This document shows positions 19,001 to 25,880 of a stretch of DNA of 38,975 nucleotides, in pieces. Where the stretch lies: assembly GCF_002154725.1 (NCBI RefSeq), contig NZ_MTAW01000068.1, positions 1 through 38,975 of the forward strand. Reading direction: 5' to 3'. The stretch is from Nostoc sp. 106C (GTDB taxonomy: Bacteria; Cyanobacteriota; Cyanobacteriia; Cyanobacteriales; Nostocaceae). Position 1 is the first letter of the stretch. Each line of letters starts with the position of its first letter. The notes under the pieces were generated by a model that did not search any database, was not told the origin of the DNA, and saw only the letters and a list, made by a program, of their open reading frames with translations. The position numbers were made by a program, and so were the translations under genes.

Positions 19001-19065
19001 TAAACAACGCTATCAATGCCTTCATTTAAAGTTTCTACGAAAATATAGCCAGGAAGTATTAGCAT
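13057..19065 (-). CDS. Giant Ser/Thr kinase - ATPase - TPR - GAF - histidine kinase - receiver protein
   Basis: The product has 2002 residues. The N-terminal protein kinase (1-270) has HKDIKPQN, DFS for DFG, and SPEQ; its glycine loop (LNEGIDSVVYRA) is weak. The AAA/STAND-type ATPase (about 295-560) has SGYSGIGKSSLVNEI and VLFLDDLQWADSAS. A long TPR-like helical region (about 700-1300) is followed by a GAF domain (about 1350-1520), HisKA with H near 1561 in ANMSHELRTPLNGILGYTQI, HATPase with VGMAPEQ and GTGLGLSISRRLV, a receiver with D1846 in ILMDLMMPILSG, and a helical tail. This 'trifunctional' layout is typical of filamentous cyanobacteria; the extra C-terminal receiver makes it a hybrid. 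A 27-bp repeat insertion lies in the TPR-GAF linker (see 15111-15145). Cytoplasmic, signal unknown. Confidence 0.93.
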   Translation of the reverse strand: MLILPGYIFVETLNEGIDSVVYRAIKQVDQTAVIIKALKAEYPTLKELTGLRLEYQVLNSLKGIAGVIQPLSLEKHQNGFALVLEDLSAISLKHFIDTHQLSLKNFLLIATQLASALANIHNKQVIHKDIKPQNIIINPENLTVKLIDFSIASQLSRENPTISNPNLIEGTLAYMSPEQTGRMNRSLDYRTDFYSLGVTFYQILTGLLPFDSNDPLEIIHSHIAKTPASPHKINSEISSVLSEIIMKLLAKTAEDRYQSALGLKADLQLCLQQLENNGQIDEFTIGQLDLSSQFIIPQKLYGREAEVNTLLNAFERVSNGQSEIMLVSGYSGIGKSSLVNEIHKPIVRQRGYFISGKFDQFKRNIPYASLIQAFQELMRQLLTESAESLVVWKSKLLASLGQNGQIIIDVIPEVERIIGSQPAVLQLGASESQNRFNRVFQQFIHVFTKREHPLVLFLDDLQWADSASLKLIELIITDADSEYLLLIGAYRDNEVNATHPLVHTLEQIRLIRNTINNIVLTTLNIDCVNQLVADTLRSSNVAVKSLAELVFNKTQGNPFFLTQLLKYLYQENLINFNFFEGRWQWDIERLKDIHNTDNVVDLMVSQIQKLSSRTINVLKIAACIGDKFTLEVLATVNQTSQSQTAADLWEALQEGLIFTLNDSYKIPLLIDREEIENRVDKVVKLIHTSQTITYRFLHDRVQQAAYSMIPDEQKKKTRLRIGQLLLQSATPEERKENIFALVNQLNYGTELLTSESEKYELAQLNLIAGQKAKAATAHDSAIKYLQVGLGLLAEESWKCEYELTLALYSEATEAAFLSGDFVGMHRFVEIVQNHAKTLLDKVKVYEVQIQAYVSQNKLLEAVNIALEVLKLLGIEFPQQPNPSDIGQALGETSAMLNGKQIEDLIDLPQMTDRYKLAAIRLLSSIFAAVYVAAPQLLPLTVCKQVQLSVQYGNASVSPFGYANYGLLLCGVVGDIDSGHQFGQLALNLVSKLNAKEIKAKTVVIVNIFTRHWKEHLKETLEPFMSAYASGMETGDLEWATFGLIVYSYCAYFSGKELTGLEKEMVTYRDAIYKIKQETALNFQEIYLQAVLNLLGRSENSCCLQGEVYDEEIRLPLHQQANDNAGIFYLYLNKILLCYLFENYSQAIENTAIAEKYLGASVGLPVIPIFHLYDSLIRLAVYDDNLESEQQTILDRVQANQEKMQKWAHHAPMNHLHKFYLVEAERHRVLDEKVEAIENYDKAIALAKENEYINEEALAHELAAKFYLSWGKQTIARTYMTNAYHAYSHWGAIAKVKDLEARYPQLIMRRHEVACRETSQNIANINTENTFTKTATTGSNSQVLDLATVMKAAQALSGEIVLSKLLDKLMKIVLENAGAQTGHLILEIDGSLLIEAKATVEQQDVIVMQSQPIATSDELPVSIINYVARTLENVLCSNTICEGIFATDPYIINQKPKSVLCTPLLHQGKLSGIVYLENNLTPEAFTPDRLEILKLLSSQAAIAIENARLYSDLATANATLEAKVQERTQELQEKNVHLQKAEAAAQSANHAKSEFLANMSHELRTPLNGILGYTQILQRDKDITNSQKDGLNIIYQCGDHLLNLINEVLDLSKIEARKMELYPTEFHFTQFLEGIAEICRIRAQQKGIGLIYQPITNLPQGVKADEKRLRQVLINLLGNAVKFTESGEVTLKVGYHNNKIRFQVKDTGVGMAPEQLQDIFLPFHQVGENNRKVEGTGLGLSISRRLVQMMGGEIQVQSTLGKGSNFFFDLELPEVEQSPDSVKAINQNIIGYQGKKRTIIVADDKLENRSILVKMLAAIGFEIVEAVDGQDCLNKAAELPIDCILMDLMMPILSGLEATRRIRRSPELKNIIVLGTSASVFDFDQQKSKEIGCNDFLPKPIRISELFTKLQIYLDLEWIYEESTAVTHSQSNSEEQNLIFPPNEEIAALLKLAWQGDLKGIIEEASRLQQLNVQYLPFFQELQQLAKGFQIKKIREFLKSAGN
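15111..15145. repeat. 27-bp dispersed element between GCGAT and CGC, inside the giant kinase gene
   Basis: GCGAT (15111-15115), a 27-bp body (15116-15142, containing CACGACAAGCCACTTCGTGT) and CGC (15143-15145). The body matches those at 20633-20659 and, inverted and one base shorter, 38401-38426. It is in frame and encodes roughly residues 1307-1319 (RRHEVACRETSQ), in a linker between the TPR region and the GAF domain. Confidence 0.75.
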
Positions 19066-19427
19066 CGTTTTTGTTAGATATAAATATAATTAAGTTGAAC
19101 TGGATATGAGTTTAAGAGTTTGGGATGGAACAATTTAAGTTCTATCAAGGCTTTGATGAACCCATATAATGATTCCCAGACCAATCGATTAACTTTTGAT
19201 AGCTAAATAAAACTAAATCTTTAGAAAAAAATAAGCCTGCGCACAACCTGGAATGTATGTGAAGCAGGCTTATTTTGTGTTTTATGAATTCCGCAGACTT
19301 AGGCAACGGAATTACATATTTATAGATATAGCAGGAGGCAGAAGGCAGGAGGTAAAACTATTGCTATTCCTAGCATTCACGCTTTCAAAATGTCCTAACC
19401 TATGTGACTACGGCTATATCTCAACGT
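19066..19427. other. Intergenic region with a terminator and a purine-rich repeat
   Basis: 362 nt between two minus-strand genes. It contains the terminator of the 1058-residue gene (19224-19274) and a GCAGGAGGCAGAAGGCAGGA repeat at 19331-19352 of a kind often seen between cyanobacterial genes. The AT-rich part near 19066-19200 should hold the promoter of the giant kinase operon. No credible gene. Confidence 0.6.
19224..19274 (-). terminator. Rho-independent terminator of the 1058-residue membrane protein gene
   Basis: On the minus strand, AATAAGCCTGC (19274-19264) pairs with GCAGGCTTATT (19240-19230), an 11-bp perfect stem, followed by a run of T (19230-19224 on the plus strand are A). It is about 150 nt after the stop codon. 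Confidence 0.85.
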
Positions 19428-22400
19428 TTAGCTGATGAAGTTTAAACCACCTGTGGCGGCTATAACTCCAGCGATCGCACTAGCTACAAGAGAAGTCAAA
19501 GCTGTACCAAATAGCCACCAAGCAGCAGTTGCAACGGATTTTTTGGTTTCTTCAACTTGCTTTTTAGCTTGATGTTGAATTGCTTTGATGCGTTTTTGCG
19601 CTTCTTGTTGAATGCGTTCGGCGCGATGTAGTACGCTATCTCGCGCTGCTTCTACTTGATCGATAATCCGGTTAGCATCCTCTTGGGAAATATCGCGGCG
19701 CGAACTGAGAATTGCAACTAGGCTGTCACGATCAAAGTGGCTGAGGCGATCGCGCAAAGCTTCAAATCCGGCTTGCGGATCGTCAAACAATTTAGCAACG
19801 TCTTGCTTAATGTTCTCGTAGTTCAGTTCGGGACGATCTAAGGAGTTGAGATAGTCGCGAATTCTATTAAAGGAGCTATCAATTACCGATTGTACCCTTT
19901 GCTGAATCTGCTGATATTGCTTACTCAAGGAGTCACGCACAGATTCGATTTGATCGACAATTCGGTTGGCTTCTTCTTCTGAGATATCTTCCCGTTGCGA
20001 TAGCAAACTCACAATTGTCGAACGGTCAAATCTGGCGAGGCGATCGCTTAAATTACCAATTCCCAATCGTGGATCTTGCAGCAGCAATTGCAAATCGCGC
20101 TTGATACCTTCAGGGTTGAGTTCTTCTTTATTGGTGTGACGTAGGTAATTTTCTAAACTCTTGCCAAAATCTACAACTCTTTGCGTGGTGCGGTTTGCCA
20201 AGCGTTGTGGTGCTTTGACAATACTACTAATCGCTTCTTGGACTTGATCGATTGTCTGATTAACTTGCTCTTCGCTCAAGTCTCCGCGTTGGCTAAGGAG
20301 TTGTACCAAAGTATCGCGGTCAAATTGCGATAAGCGATCGCGTAATGCTACAGCACCTTGTTTTGGATCTGCTAGTAAGGTTTCTAAATCTTGGCGAATA
20401 CCTTCTGGGTTGAGTTCTTCCAGATTAGTATTACGCAGATATTCTCCAATTGCTTGGCTAGTTTGCTCGTATTGTTCTTTAGCTTTACCTGCTAATGCTT
20501 GGGGTGCTTGCAAGATGTTATCCCGTACACCTTCTAGCTGATCGATAATTTGGTTAATCTGCTCTTCGTTCAAATCTTGACGCTGAGAGAGCAATTGTAC
20601 CAAAGTATCGCGGTCAAATTGCGATAGGCGATGTCTATCGACAAGCCGCTTCGCGTCTACGCGTAACGCCGAAATCCCAGCTTGTGGGTCTTCGAGTAAA
20701 GTTCTGAAATCGCGTTTGATACCTTCAGGATTAAGTTCTTCCTTATTAGTATTGTGCAGATACTCTTCTACTCTTTGCCGCAGTTCAACGGTTTTTGCTT
20801 GTGCTTGGTCTTGCAATTCTCTAGCAGCATTCAATACAGAGTCGCGAGTGCTTTCGAGTTGGCTAACAATATTATTAGCTTCCTCCTCGCTGAGATCTTG
20901 ACGTTGCTGGAGCACTTGGACAAATGTCTCACGGTCAAATTGCGAAAAGCGATCGCTTAGTTCTGCAAACCCAGCTTCCGGATCTTCTAACAAGTCTACA
21001 AAATTATGCTGAATATTTTCCGGGGTGAGTTCCTCTTTTCCTGTGGAACGCAGATAATTTTCGATCTGAGTACGCACATCTTGCCATTGTTTTTTAGCTG
21101 TACTTTGTTGCACAGTTTCTAAAACTTCTTGGCGAATGCTTTCTAGCTGCTGAACAATTTCTTTCACTCTTGCTTCACTGAGATCGCTTCGCCGGATTAG
21201 CAATTCGGTTAGGTACTCTTGATTGATTTCCTCCAACTCTCTGCGCATAGTTGCAGGATCTGCTTGTGGATCGGAAATCAGTTCTTGGAATTCATCTTTG
21301 ATTGTCAGGCGGTTAAAATGCCAAGGAAAAGAATTCGAGATATAGTCTTCTACATCTGCTTTAATAGAGTTGCGGTTTGATGTTGGTAATTTCTCAGTTA
21401 TTTGCTCAGTAGTTTTATCTGTGAACTTTTGTAGTTCGTGAGTAATCTTTTCTACGTCTATATCTTGAACTTTTTCTTTCAGCTTTTGCAACTGATTTGT
21501 AATTTTCCCCACATCTATATTAGAGAGGTTAGTTCTATCTAATACTAATGGGACAGCTGCACTCACACCATATTGAACAGCTTGCTTGATTACGCCATTG
21601 CTACCGTTGCCATTTCCTCCTCCAACTCCAACTAATTGCTGAAGTCGCTCGCCTAAATTCTCAGAATTTAATTCTTCAGGAGTAGCAGATTTGAGCAAAT
21701 TAATTACTTGCTCAGTGGGATTTCTGCGTGATGAAGCTTGTTGCCAAGCAGCTTCTAATTGCTCGGCAATTTTATTAATGTCGCCTGGAGATAAATTTGA
21801 GCGATCGCTAATTAAATCGACAAATGTCTGCCGATTTATATTGCGGAGTGCATCACTATTAGCAATTCCTTGCAAATCAACATCGCCGAGTATCCGATCA
21901 AATTGAGAGCGAATTTGTTTTAAATCTAGGTTTGGTATTTCCAGAGAATTTAAGGAACTTTGTAGTGTATTCCTAATACTGTCAGGGTCAAAACCTGAAG
22001 TTAATTCTCGTCGGACAGCAGCGGTGATTTCCTCAGCAGTGGAAACCATCTGTCTTTGCGCCACATTTGCGCCGATACCAGCAGTGGCTGTCCCCGTCAA
22101 GGTTTGCAAACCAGAACTAAAGGTGTTGGCGAGAGAACCAATTAAAGAACCTACTGTTGATGAACCTAACCAAACTACTAAAAAGAAAAAGGTAGACCAG
22201 ATGACTACACCGATAATAGCTCCAAACAGGGCACTTTGAATTAAACTAAGCTTCACTGCTAAAAAACTAGCAGCAAATAAAGAAATGGTAGCAGTAATTA
22301 ATGCCCAAATACCAATTTTAGCTTCTACTTCGCGAATTTTGTGTCCCAAACTTTCTGAGCGATCGCCATCATCATCTGCACCAATCTCCCATGATGAAAT

Positions 22401-22604
22401 GCCTGCCGCTACAGACAAATTTGTTAACAGTAATTGAAAGGCTAATGCCATCAAAGTACCAGCCAAGAATGCCACAAAAAATTTCGGGCTGGAAAAGATA
22501 ACAGACACTCTTTCTGGACTGATAATTTCTGGTATTCCGCTGGTGGATGTTACTCCCAACGGTAGCCAGTCCCATCTCACCATAGTTTCAAAAGTTTGAA
22601 ACAT
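19428..22604 (-). CDS. Large membrane-anchored protein with about seven helical repeats
   Basis: The product has 1058 residues. The N-terminus has about four hydrophobic segments (FFVAFLAGTLMALAFQLLL; IWALITATISLFAASFLAV; ALFGAIIGVVIWSTFFFLVV; plus a glycine-rich GSLIGSLANTFSSGLQTLTG), and one more lies at the C-terminus (WWLFGTALTSLVASAIAGVI). Between them, about residues 200-1000 hold roughly seven copies of an 85-95-residue unit: (D/E)LNPEGI, then LLxDPxxGxxALRDR, then LSQFDRDTLVQLLSQRxDLS, then EExxNxIxxQLE and a charged helix. No enzyme motif is visible. I do not recognise a named family; I infer a long amphipathic helical rod tethered to the membrane at both ends. Repeat 4 carries a 27-bp insertion. 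Divergent from the triple stress-domain gene. Confidence 0.85.
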   Translation of the reverse strand: MFQTFETMVRWDWLPLGVTSTSGIPEIISPERVSVIFSSPKFFVAFLAGTLMALAFQLLLTNLSVAAGISSWEIGADDDGDRSESLGHKIREVEAKIGIWALITATISLFAASFLAVKLSLIQSALFGAIIGVVIWSTFFFLVVWLGSSTVGSLIGSLANTFSSGLQTLTGTATAGIGANVAQRQMVSTAEEITAAVRRELTSGFDPDSIRNTLQSSLNSLEIPNLDLKQIRSQFDRILGDVDLQGIANSDALRNINRQTFVDLISDRSNLSPGDINKIAEQLEAAWQQASSRRNPTEQVINLLKSATPEELNSENLGERLQQLVGVGGGNGNGSNGVIKQAVQYGVSAAVPLVLDRTNLSNIDVGKITNQLQKLKEKVQDIDVEKITHELQKFTDKTTEQITEKLPTSNRNSIKADVEDYISNSFPWHFNRLTIKDEFQELISDPQADPATMRRELEEINQEYLTELLIRRSDLSEARVKEIVQQLESIRQEVLETVQQSTAKKQWQDVRTQIENYLRSTGKEELTPENIQHNFVDLLEDPEAGFAELSDRFSQFDRETFVQVLQQRQDLSEEEANNIVSQLESTRDSVLNAARELQDQAQAKTVELRQRVEEYLHNTNKEELNPEGIKRDFRTLLEDPQAGISALRVDAKRLVDRHRLSQFDRDTLVQLLSQRQDLNEEQINQIIDQLEGVRDNILQAPQALAGKAKEQYEQTSQAIGEYLRNTNLEELNPEGIRQDLETLLADPKQGAVALRDRLSQFDRDTLVQLLSQRGDLSEEQVNQTIDQVQEAISSIVKAPQRLANRTTQRVVDFGKSLENYLRHTNKEELNPEGIKRDLQLLLQDPRLGIGNLSDRLARFDRSTIVSLLSQREDISEEEANRIVDQIESVRDSLSKQYQQIQQRVQSVIDSSFNRIRDYLNSLDRPELNYENIKQDVAKLFDDPQAGFEALRDRLSHFDRDSLVAILSSRRDISQEDANRIIDQVEAARDSVLHRAERIQQEAQKRIKAIQHQAKKQVEETKKSVATAAWWLFGTALTSLVASAIAGVIAATGGLNFIS
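20628..20662. repeat. 27-bp dispersed element splitting a HIP1 site, inside a repeat of the 1058-residue gene
   Basis: GCGAT (20628-20632), a 27-bp body (20633-20659) and CGC (20660-20662). The neighbouring paralogous repeat at 20334-20346 reads AGCGATCGCGTAA without interruption at the same place, so the filled and the empty site can be compared within one gene. The insert adds nine residues (VDAKRLVDRH replaces D) and keeps the frame. Confidence 0.85.
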
Positions 22605-23163
22605 AGAATTATCTCTCTTACGTTCGATGGTTGAAATTCCATTTCTTGAGGAAATGGCTTATTTATCAGTCTAGGAAGCAATGATAGGTACATACACTTT
22701 CCTAAGTAATAAATCTATCAACCAAAAGTTATAGTTCTTAATGATTAAGTAGATATACTACTTTTTATTTTGTTAACTTGAGCAATGCAGCTACTATACA
22801 AAAAAACCTTTATCTAGAACAAAATCTTAATTCAATACAAAAGTTTGCTTTGAATTCATAGAATACATAAATAAAAATTGTTTTATTTATTTGAAAACAT
22901 AAAAAAATCTTTCTCTAGGCGCGGAAAACCTTAAATTTAGCAAAAAAGCTGCATTAAATGTCCAAAGAAAAAACATAGAAATACATTTTTAAACCAATAG
23001 ATTTGAACAGTATTTAAGAGATTGATTACCTTATCTATATCCAATGATAGATAAAAAATTTCTGCCGAATGATTGATGAAAAATAATAAAAAAAAAGCAT
23101 AAATAGGCTTAGTGAGCTTAATAAATTAGCTGTTTAAGTGATTTTCTTATTTAGGAGACAAAA
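22605..23163. other. Divergent intergenic region, AT-rich, probably bidirectional promoters
   Basis: 559 nt without a credible gene, with a strongly AT-rich core. It separates two divergent envelope/stress genes. Short inverted repeats are AAGTAG-ATATA-CTACTT (22747-22763) and the better one at 23031-23054. Exact promoters cannot be fixed by eye. Confidence 0.6.
23031..23054. promoter_or_regulatory. Inverted repeat upstream of the triple stress-domain gene
   Basis: TTATCTAT (23031-23038) and ATAGATAA (23047-23054), perfect 8-bp arms around an 8-nt spacer, 110 nt before the start codon. It has the look of an operator; the protein that binds is unknown. Confidence 0.4.
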
Positions 23164-25101
23164 ATGGCTGTAGTAACTAGACGTGCTATAGGCGTATTTC
23201 ATAATCGTAGTGATGCTGAACATGCACTGCGCGAGTTGGGCAATGCTGGCATCGTAATGGATAGAGTATCTGTAATTGCAAGAGATGGAAACAATAACGG
23301 TGAAATTGCTGGCACTCCGGTAGAAGAGAGAGTTGGCGATAAATCTGATGAAGGTGCGAAAGTTGGAGCAGTTTCTGGTGGTGCTTTGGGTGGATTGACT
23401 GGCTTATTGGTAGGTCTTGGTACTTTAGCAATACCTGGAATTGGGCCGATCATGCTAGCTGGCGCAGCAGCCACAGCCTTGGCTACAACTATAGCTGGTG
23501 GTGCTATAGGTGCAGCAGCTGGTAGTTTACTTGGCGGATTAGTTGGTTTAGGAATTCCTGAAGAGCGAGCCAGATATTACAACGAACGAGTAGAGCGAGG
23601 CGGCTATCTTGTAATAGTAGATGGAACAGACGAAGAAATTGCTAGAGCCGAACCAATTCTCAGACGCTGGAATATCGAAGAGTTCAATGTTTATGACCGA
23701 CCACGCAGTGAATATGATGTTCCGGCAGCGGCTGTTGGCACTCATGTAGTCGGTGATGTTCCTGGTACTCCCATTGGTACTCGTGGTGATGTTCACAGAA
23801 ATAGACGAGCGATTGGTGTTTTTGCTCACCGCCGCGATGCAGAAGCAGCACTAACTGAACTGCGAGATGCTGGTTTTCCCATGAGTCGAGTCTCGATCAT
23901 TGCAAAACATAATGAAGGCGATCGCATTGCTGGGGTGAACACTACCGACGTAAACACTGGTGTAGATCGAAACGTCGGCAGAGGCAATAAAGCTGATGAA
24001 GGTGCAAAAGCTGGCGCAGCTACAGGTGCAGCTGTTGGTGGTTTGGGTGGTCTATTGGTAGGTCTTGGTGCTTTAGCAATACCTGGAGTCGGCCCTGTAA
24101 TTGCAGGTGGCGCAGCAGCTACCGCTTTGGCAACAGCCGTGACTGGTGGTGCTGTGGGTGCAGCCGCAGGTGGGATTACAGGCGGCCTTGTGGGCTTGGG
24201 AATTCCGGAAAACCGGGCACGAGTTTATAGCGATCGCTTCCAAAGAGGTGACTATATAGTCATCGTCGATGGTACGGAATCGGAAATCCACCAAGCTGAA
24301 GCTATTCTCAAACGTCGGGGAATCGAAGAATTCGCAGTTTATGACGGCACTGATATAGATACGGCGCATCACCACGACAGAGCAGTTGTTAGCCATGATA
24401 GACCAGTTGGCGATGTTCGCTTAAATAAACGGGCAATTGGTGTCTTTGCTCACCGCCGTGATGCAGAAGCAGCACTAACTGAACTGCGAGATGCTGGTTT
24501 CCCCATGAGTCGAGTCTCGATCATTGCAAAACATACTGACGGCGATCGCATTGCTGGTGTGAACACTGGTGGCGTGAATACTGGTGTAGATAGAAATGTC
24601 GGCACAGGCAATAAAGCTGACGAAGGTGCAAAAGCTGGGGCAGCTACAGGTGCAGCTCTTGGCGGTTTGGGTGGTTTGTTGGTAGGTCTTGGTGCTTTAG
24701 CAATTCCCGGAATCGGCCCTGTAATTGCAGGCGGTGCAGTAGCTACCGCTTTGGCAACAACAGTCGCTGGTGGTGCAGTGGGTGCAGCAGCTGGCGGGAT
24801 TGCAGGTGGACTCGTGGGCTTAGGAATTCCTGAAAATCGGGCGCGAGTTTATAGCGATCGCTTCCAAAGAGGCGACTACGTAGTCATCGTCGATGGTACA
24901 GAATCGGAAATCCACCAAGCTGAAACTATTCTCAAACGACGGGGAATTGAAGAATTCGCAGTTTATGACGCTTCTGATTTAGATAAGGTGCATCACCACG
25001 ACAGAGCAGTTGTTGATACATCTCGCACCAATCATCCAGGTACTTTCGATAGAGAAGAGCCTGCTGTCGTCATTGTTGACCACCGAGATGAAAATCTCTA
25101 A
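23164..25101 (+). CDS. Triple-unit general stress protein (YflT/GSP17M-like domains with glycine zippers)
   Basis: The product has 645 residues made of three tandem units with an exact 208-codon period. Each unit begins RRAIGVFxxRxDAExALxEL and continues with a VSIIAK strand, the ferredoxin-like fold of the YflT / general stress protein 17M group. A long glycine/alanine segment follows (GGLGGLLVGLGALAIPGIGP, then ATALATxVxGGAVGAAAGG), able to form a membrane-inserting glycine zipper. The unit closes with LGIPENRARVYSDRFQRGDY and VIVDGTESEI. Units 2 and 3 are nearly identical; unit 1 is more diverged. His-rich linkers (HHHDRAVV) follow units 2 and 3. Start ATG has an AGGAGA ribosome site. Likely membrane-associated; role in stress is inferred from family. 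Confidence 0.85.
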   Translation: MAVVTRRAIGVFHNRSDAEHALRELGNAGIVMDRVSVIARDGNNNGEIAGTPVEERVGDKSDEGAKVGAVSGGALGGLTGLLVGLGTLAIPGIGPIMLAGAAATALATTIAGGAIGAAAGSLLGGLVGLGIPEERARYYNERVERGGYLVIVDGTDEEIARAEPILRRWNIEEFNVYDRPRSEYDVPAAAVGTHVVGDVPGTPIGTRGDVHRNRRAIGVFAHRRDAEAALTELRDAGFPMSRVSIIAKHNEGDRIAGVNTTDVNTGVDRNVGRGNKADEGAKAGAATGAAVGGLGGLLVGLGALAIPGVGPVIAGGAAATALATAVTGGAVGAAAGGITGGLVGLGIPENRARVYSDRFQRGDYIVIVDGTESEIHQAEAILKRRGIEEFAVYDGTDIDTAHHHDRAVVSHDRPVGDVRLNKRAIGVFAHRRDAEAALTELRDAGFPMSRVSIIAKHTDGDRIAGVNTGGVNTGVDRNVGTGNKADEGAKAGAATGAALGGLGGLLVGLGALAIPGIGPVIAGGAVATALATTVAGGAVGAAAGGIAGGLVGLGIPENRARVYSDRFQRGDYVVIVDGTESEIHQAETILKRRGIEEFAVYDASDLDKVHHHDRAVVDTSRTNHPGTFDREEPAVVIVDHRDENL

Positions 25102-25122
25102 GGCGTAAAAATTTCAGCAATA

Positions 25123-25149
25123 GGAGCAAGCTCCCAAAGAATTTGCTCC
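25123..25149 (+). terminator. Possible weak terminator hairpin
   Basis: GGAGCAA (25123-25129) pairs with TTGCTCC (25143-25149) after the triple stress-domain gene. The sequence that follows is C/T-rich, not a T-tract, so read-through into the lipoprotein gene is possible. Confidence 0.35.
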
Positions 25150-25204
25150 CTCCTCCTCCCACACATCAGCACAATTTACCTTTTTTTATACCAAGAGCAA
25201 AGAA

Positions 25205-25672
25205 ATGAAAAAGCTAACACCGTTCTTAATTGGCAGTCTTCTAATGTTTAGTGCTGTTGCTTGTGATAATGGTGCCAAAACAAGTGAATCCGCACCCAAT
25301 AATCCTAACGAAGCTGTGCAAACACCTAGCGCCAAAGCCACAGAAGCGGCTCAACAAGATGCACAGAGTGAGACTCGCCGCAGACAATTAAATTCTGACA
25401 TTCGCGCTCGTGAACAACGGAATAACACCACTGGTGGTGATGCCGATAGAGCTACAGGCGACCTTGCTAGTGAAGTTCGCTCTAAATTAGAAGCTAACAT
25501 CCCTAATGGCGCTCTAACAATTGACGCTGCAAAAGATGGCACAGTTACTGTTGGTGGAACTGTAAATAATCAGCAACAGTTAGCTAAGATTGAACCTTTA
25601 GCAAAGCAAATTAAAGGTGTCAAAAAAGTAGTTGTCAAAGCAGCAATTGCTCCACCAAAGAAGCCACAATAA
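25205..25672 (+). CDS. BON-domain lipoprotein
   Basis: The product has 155 residues. The lipoprotein signal is MKKLTPFLIGSLLMFSAVAC, with the lipobox cysteine at residue 20. A low-complexity, Ala/Gln/Asn-rich linker runs to about residue 85. The C-terminal BON domain is LASEVRSKLEANIPNGALTI, then AAKDGTVTVGGTVNNQQQLA, then KGVKKVVVKA. BON domains bind phospholipid or envelope components and occur in osmotic-stress proteins such as OsmY. It sits 103 nt after the triple stress-domain gene and ends before a very strong hairpin terminator, so the two may form one unit. Confidence 0.88.
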   Translation: MKKLTPFLIGSLLMFSAVACDNGAKTSESAPNNPNEAVQTPSAKATEAAQQDAQSETRRRQLNSDIRAREQRNNTTGGDADRATGDLASEVRSKLEANIPNGALTIDAAKDGTVTVGGTVNNQQQLAKIEPLAKQIKGVKKVVVKAAIAPPKKPQ

Positions 25673-25738
25673 ACTAGATAACAAACAATCTAAGCCAATG
25701 TTATTGGGCTGCATCACTAAAAATTAATATAGTCAGAG

Positions 25739-25780
25739 GTCTATAATCAATAATCATTGTATTATTGATTATAGACTTTT
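25739..25780 (+). terminator. Strong AT-rich hairpin terminator after the lipoprotein gene
   Basis: Perfect 16-bp arms (25739-25754 and 25761-25776, GTCTATAATCAATAAT and its complement) around CATTGT, followed by TTTT. Confidence 0.8.
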
Positions 25781-25823
25781 CACACAAGAGTAAATTATTT
25801 CTGACTCCAATCGAGACCATTAT

Positions 25824-25844
25824 ATTGATTGACACCCAATCAAT
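25824..25844. promoter_or_regulatory. Inverted repeat upstream of the CAAD gene
   Basis: ATTGATTG-ACACC-CAATCAAT, perfect 8-bp arms, centred 47 nt before the start codon. Candidate operator; no known binder recognised. Confidence 0.4.
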
Positions 25845-25880
25845 TATCAAAACTGTTGTCACTACCAAAATTCAAAAAAT

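Noticed and set aside
24073-24396. 107-codon minus-strand frame, cysteine-rich at its end
   Set aside because: Antisense of the GC-rich glycine-zipper codons of the triple stress gene; the apparent cysteines are complements of Gly/Ala codons.
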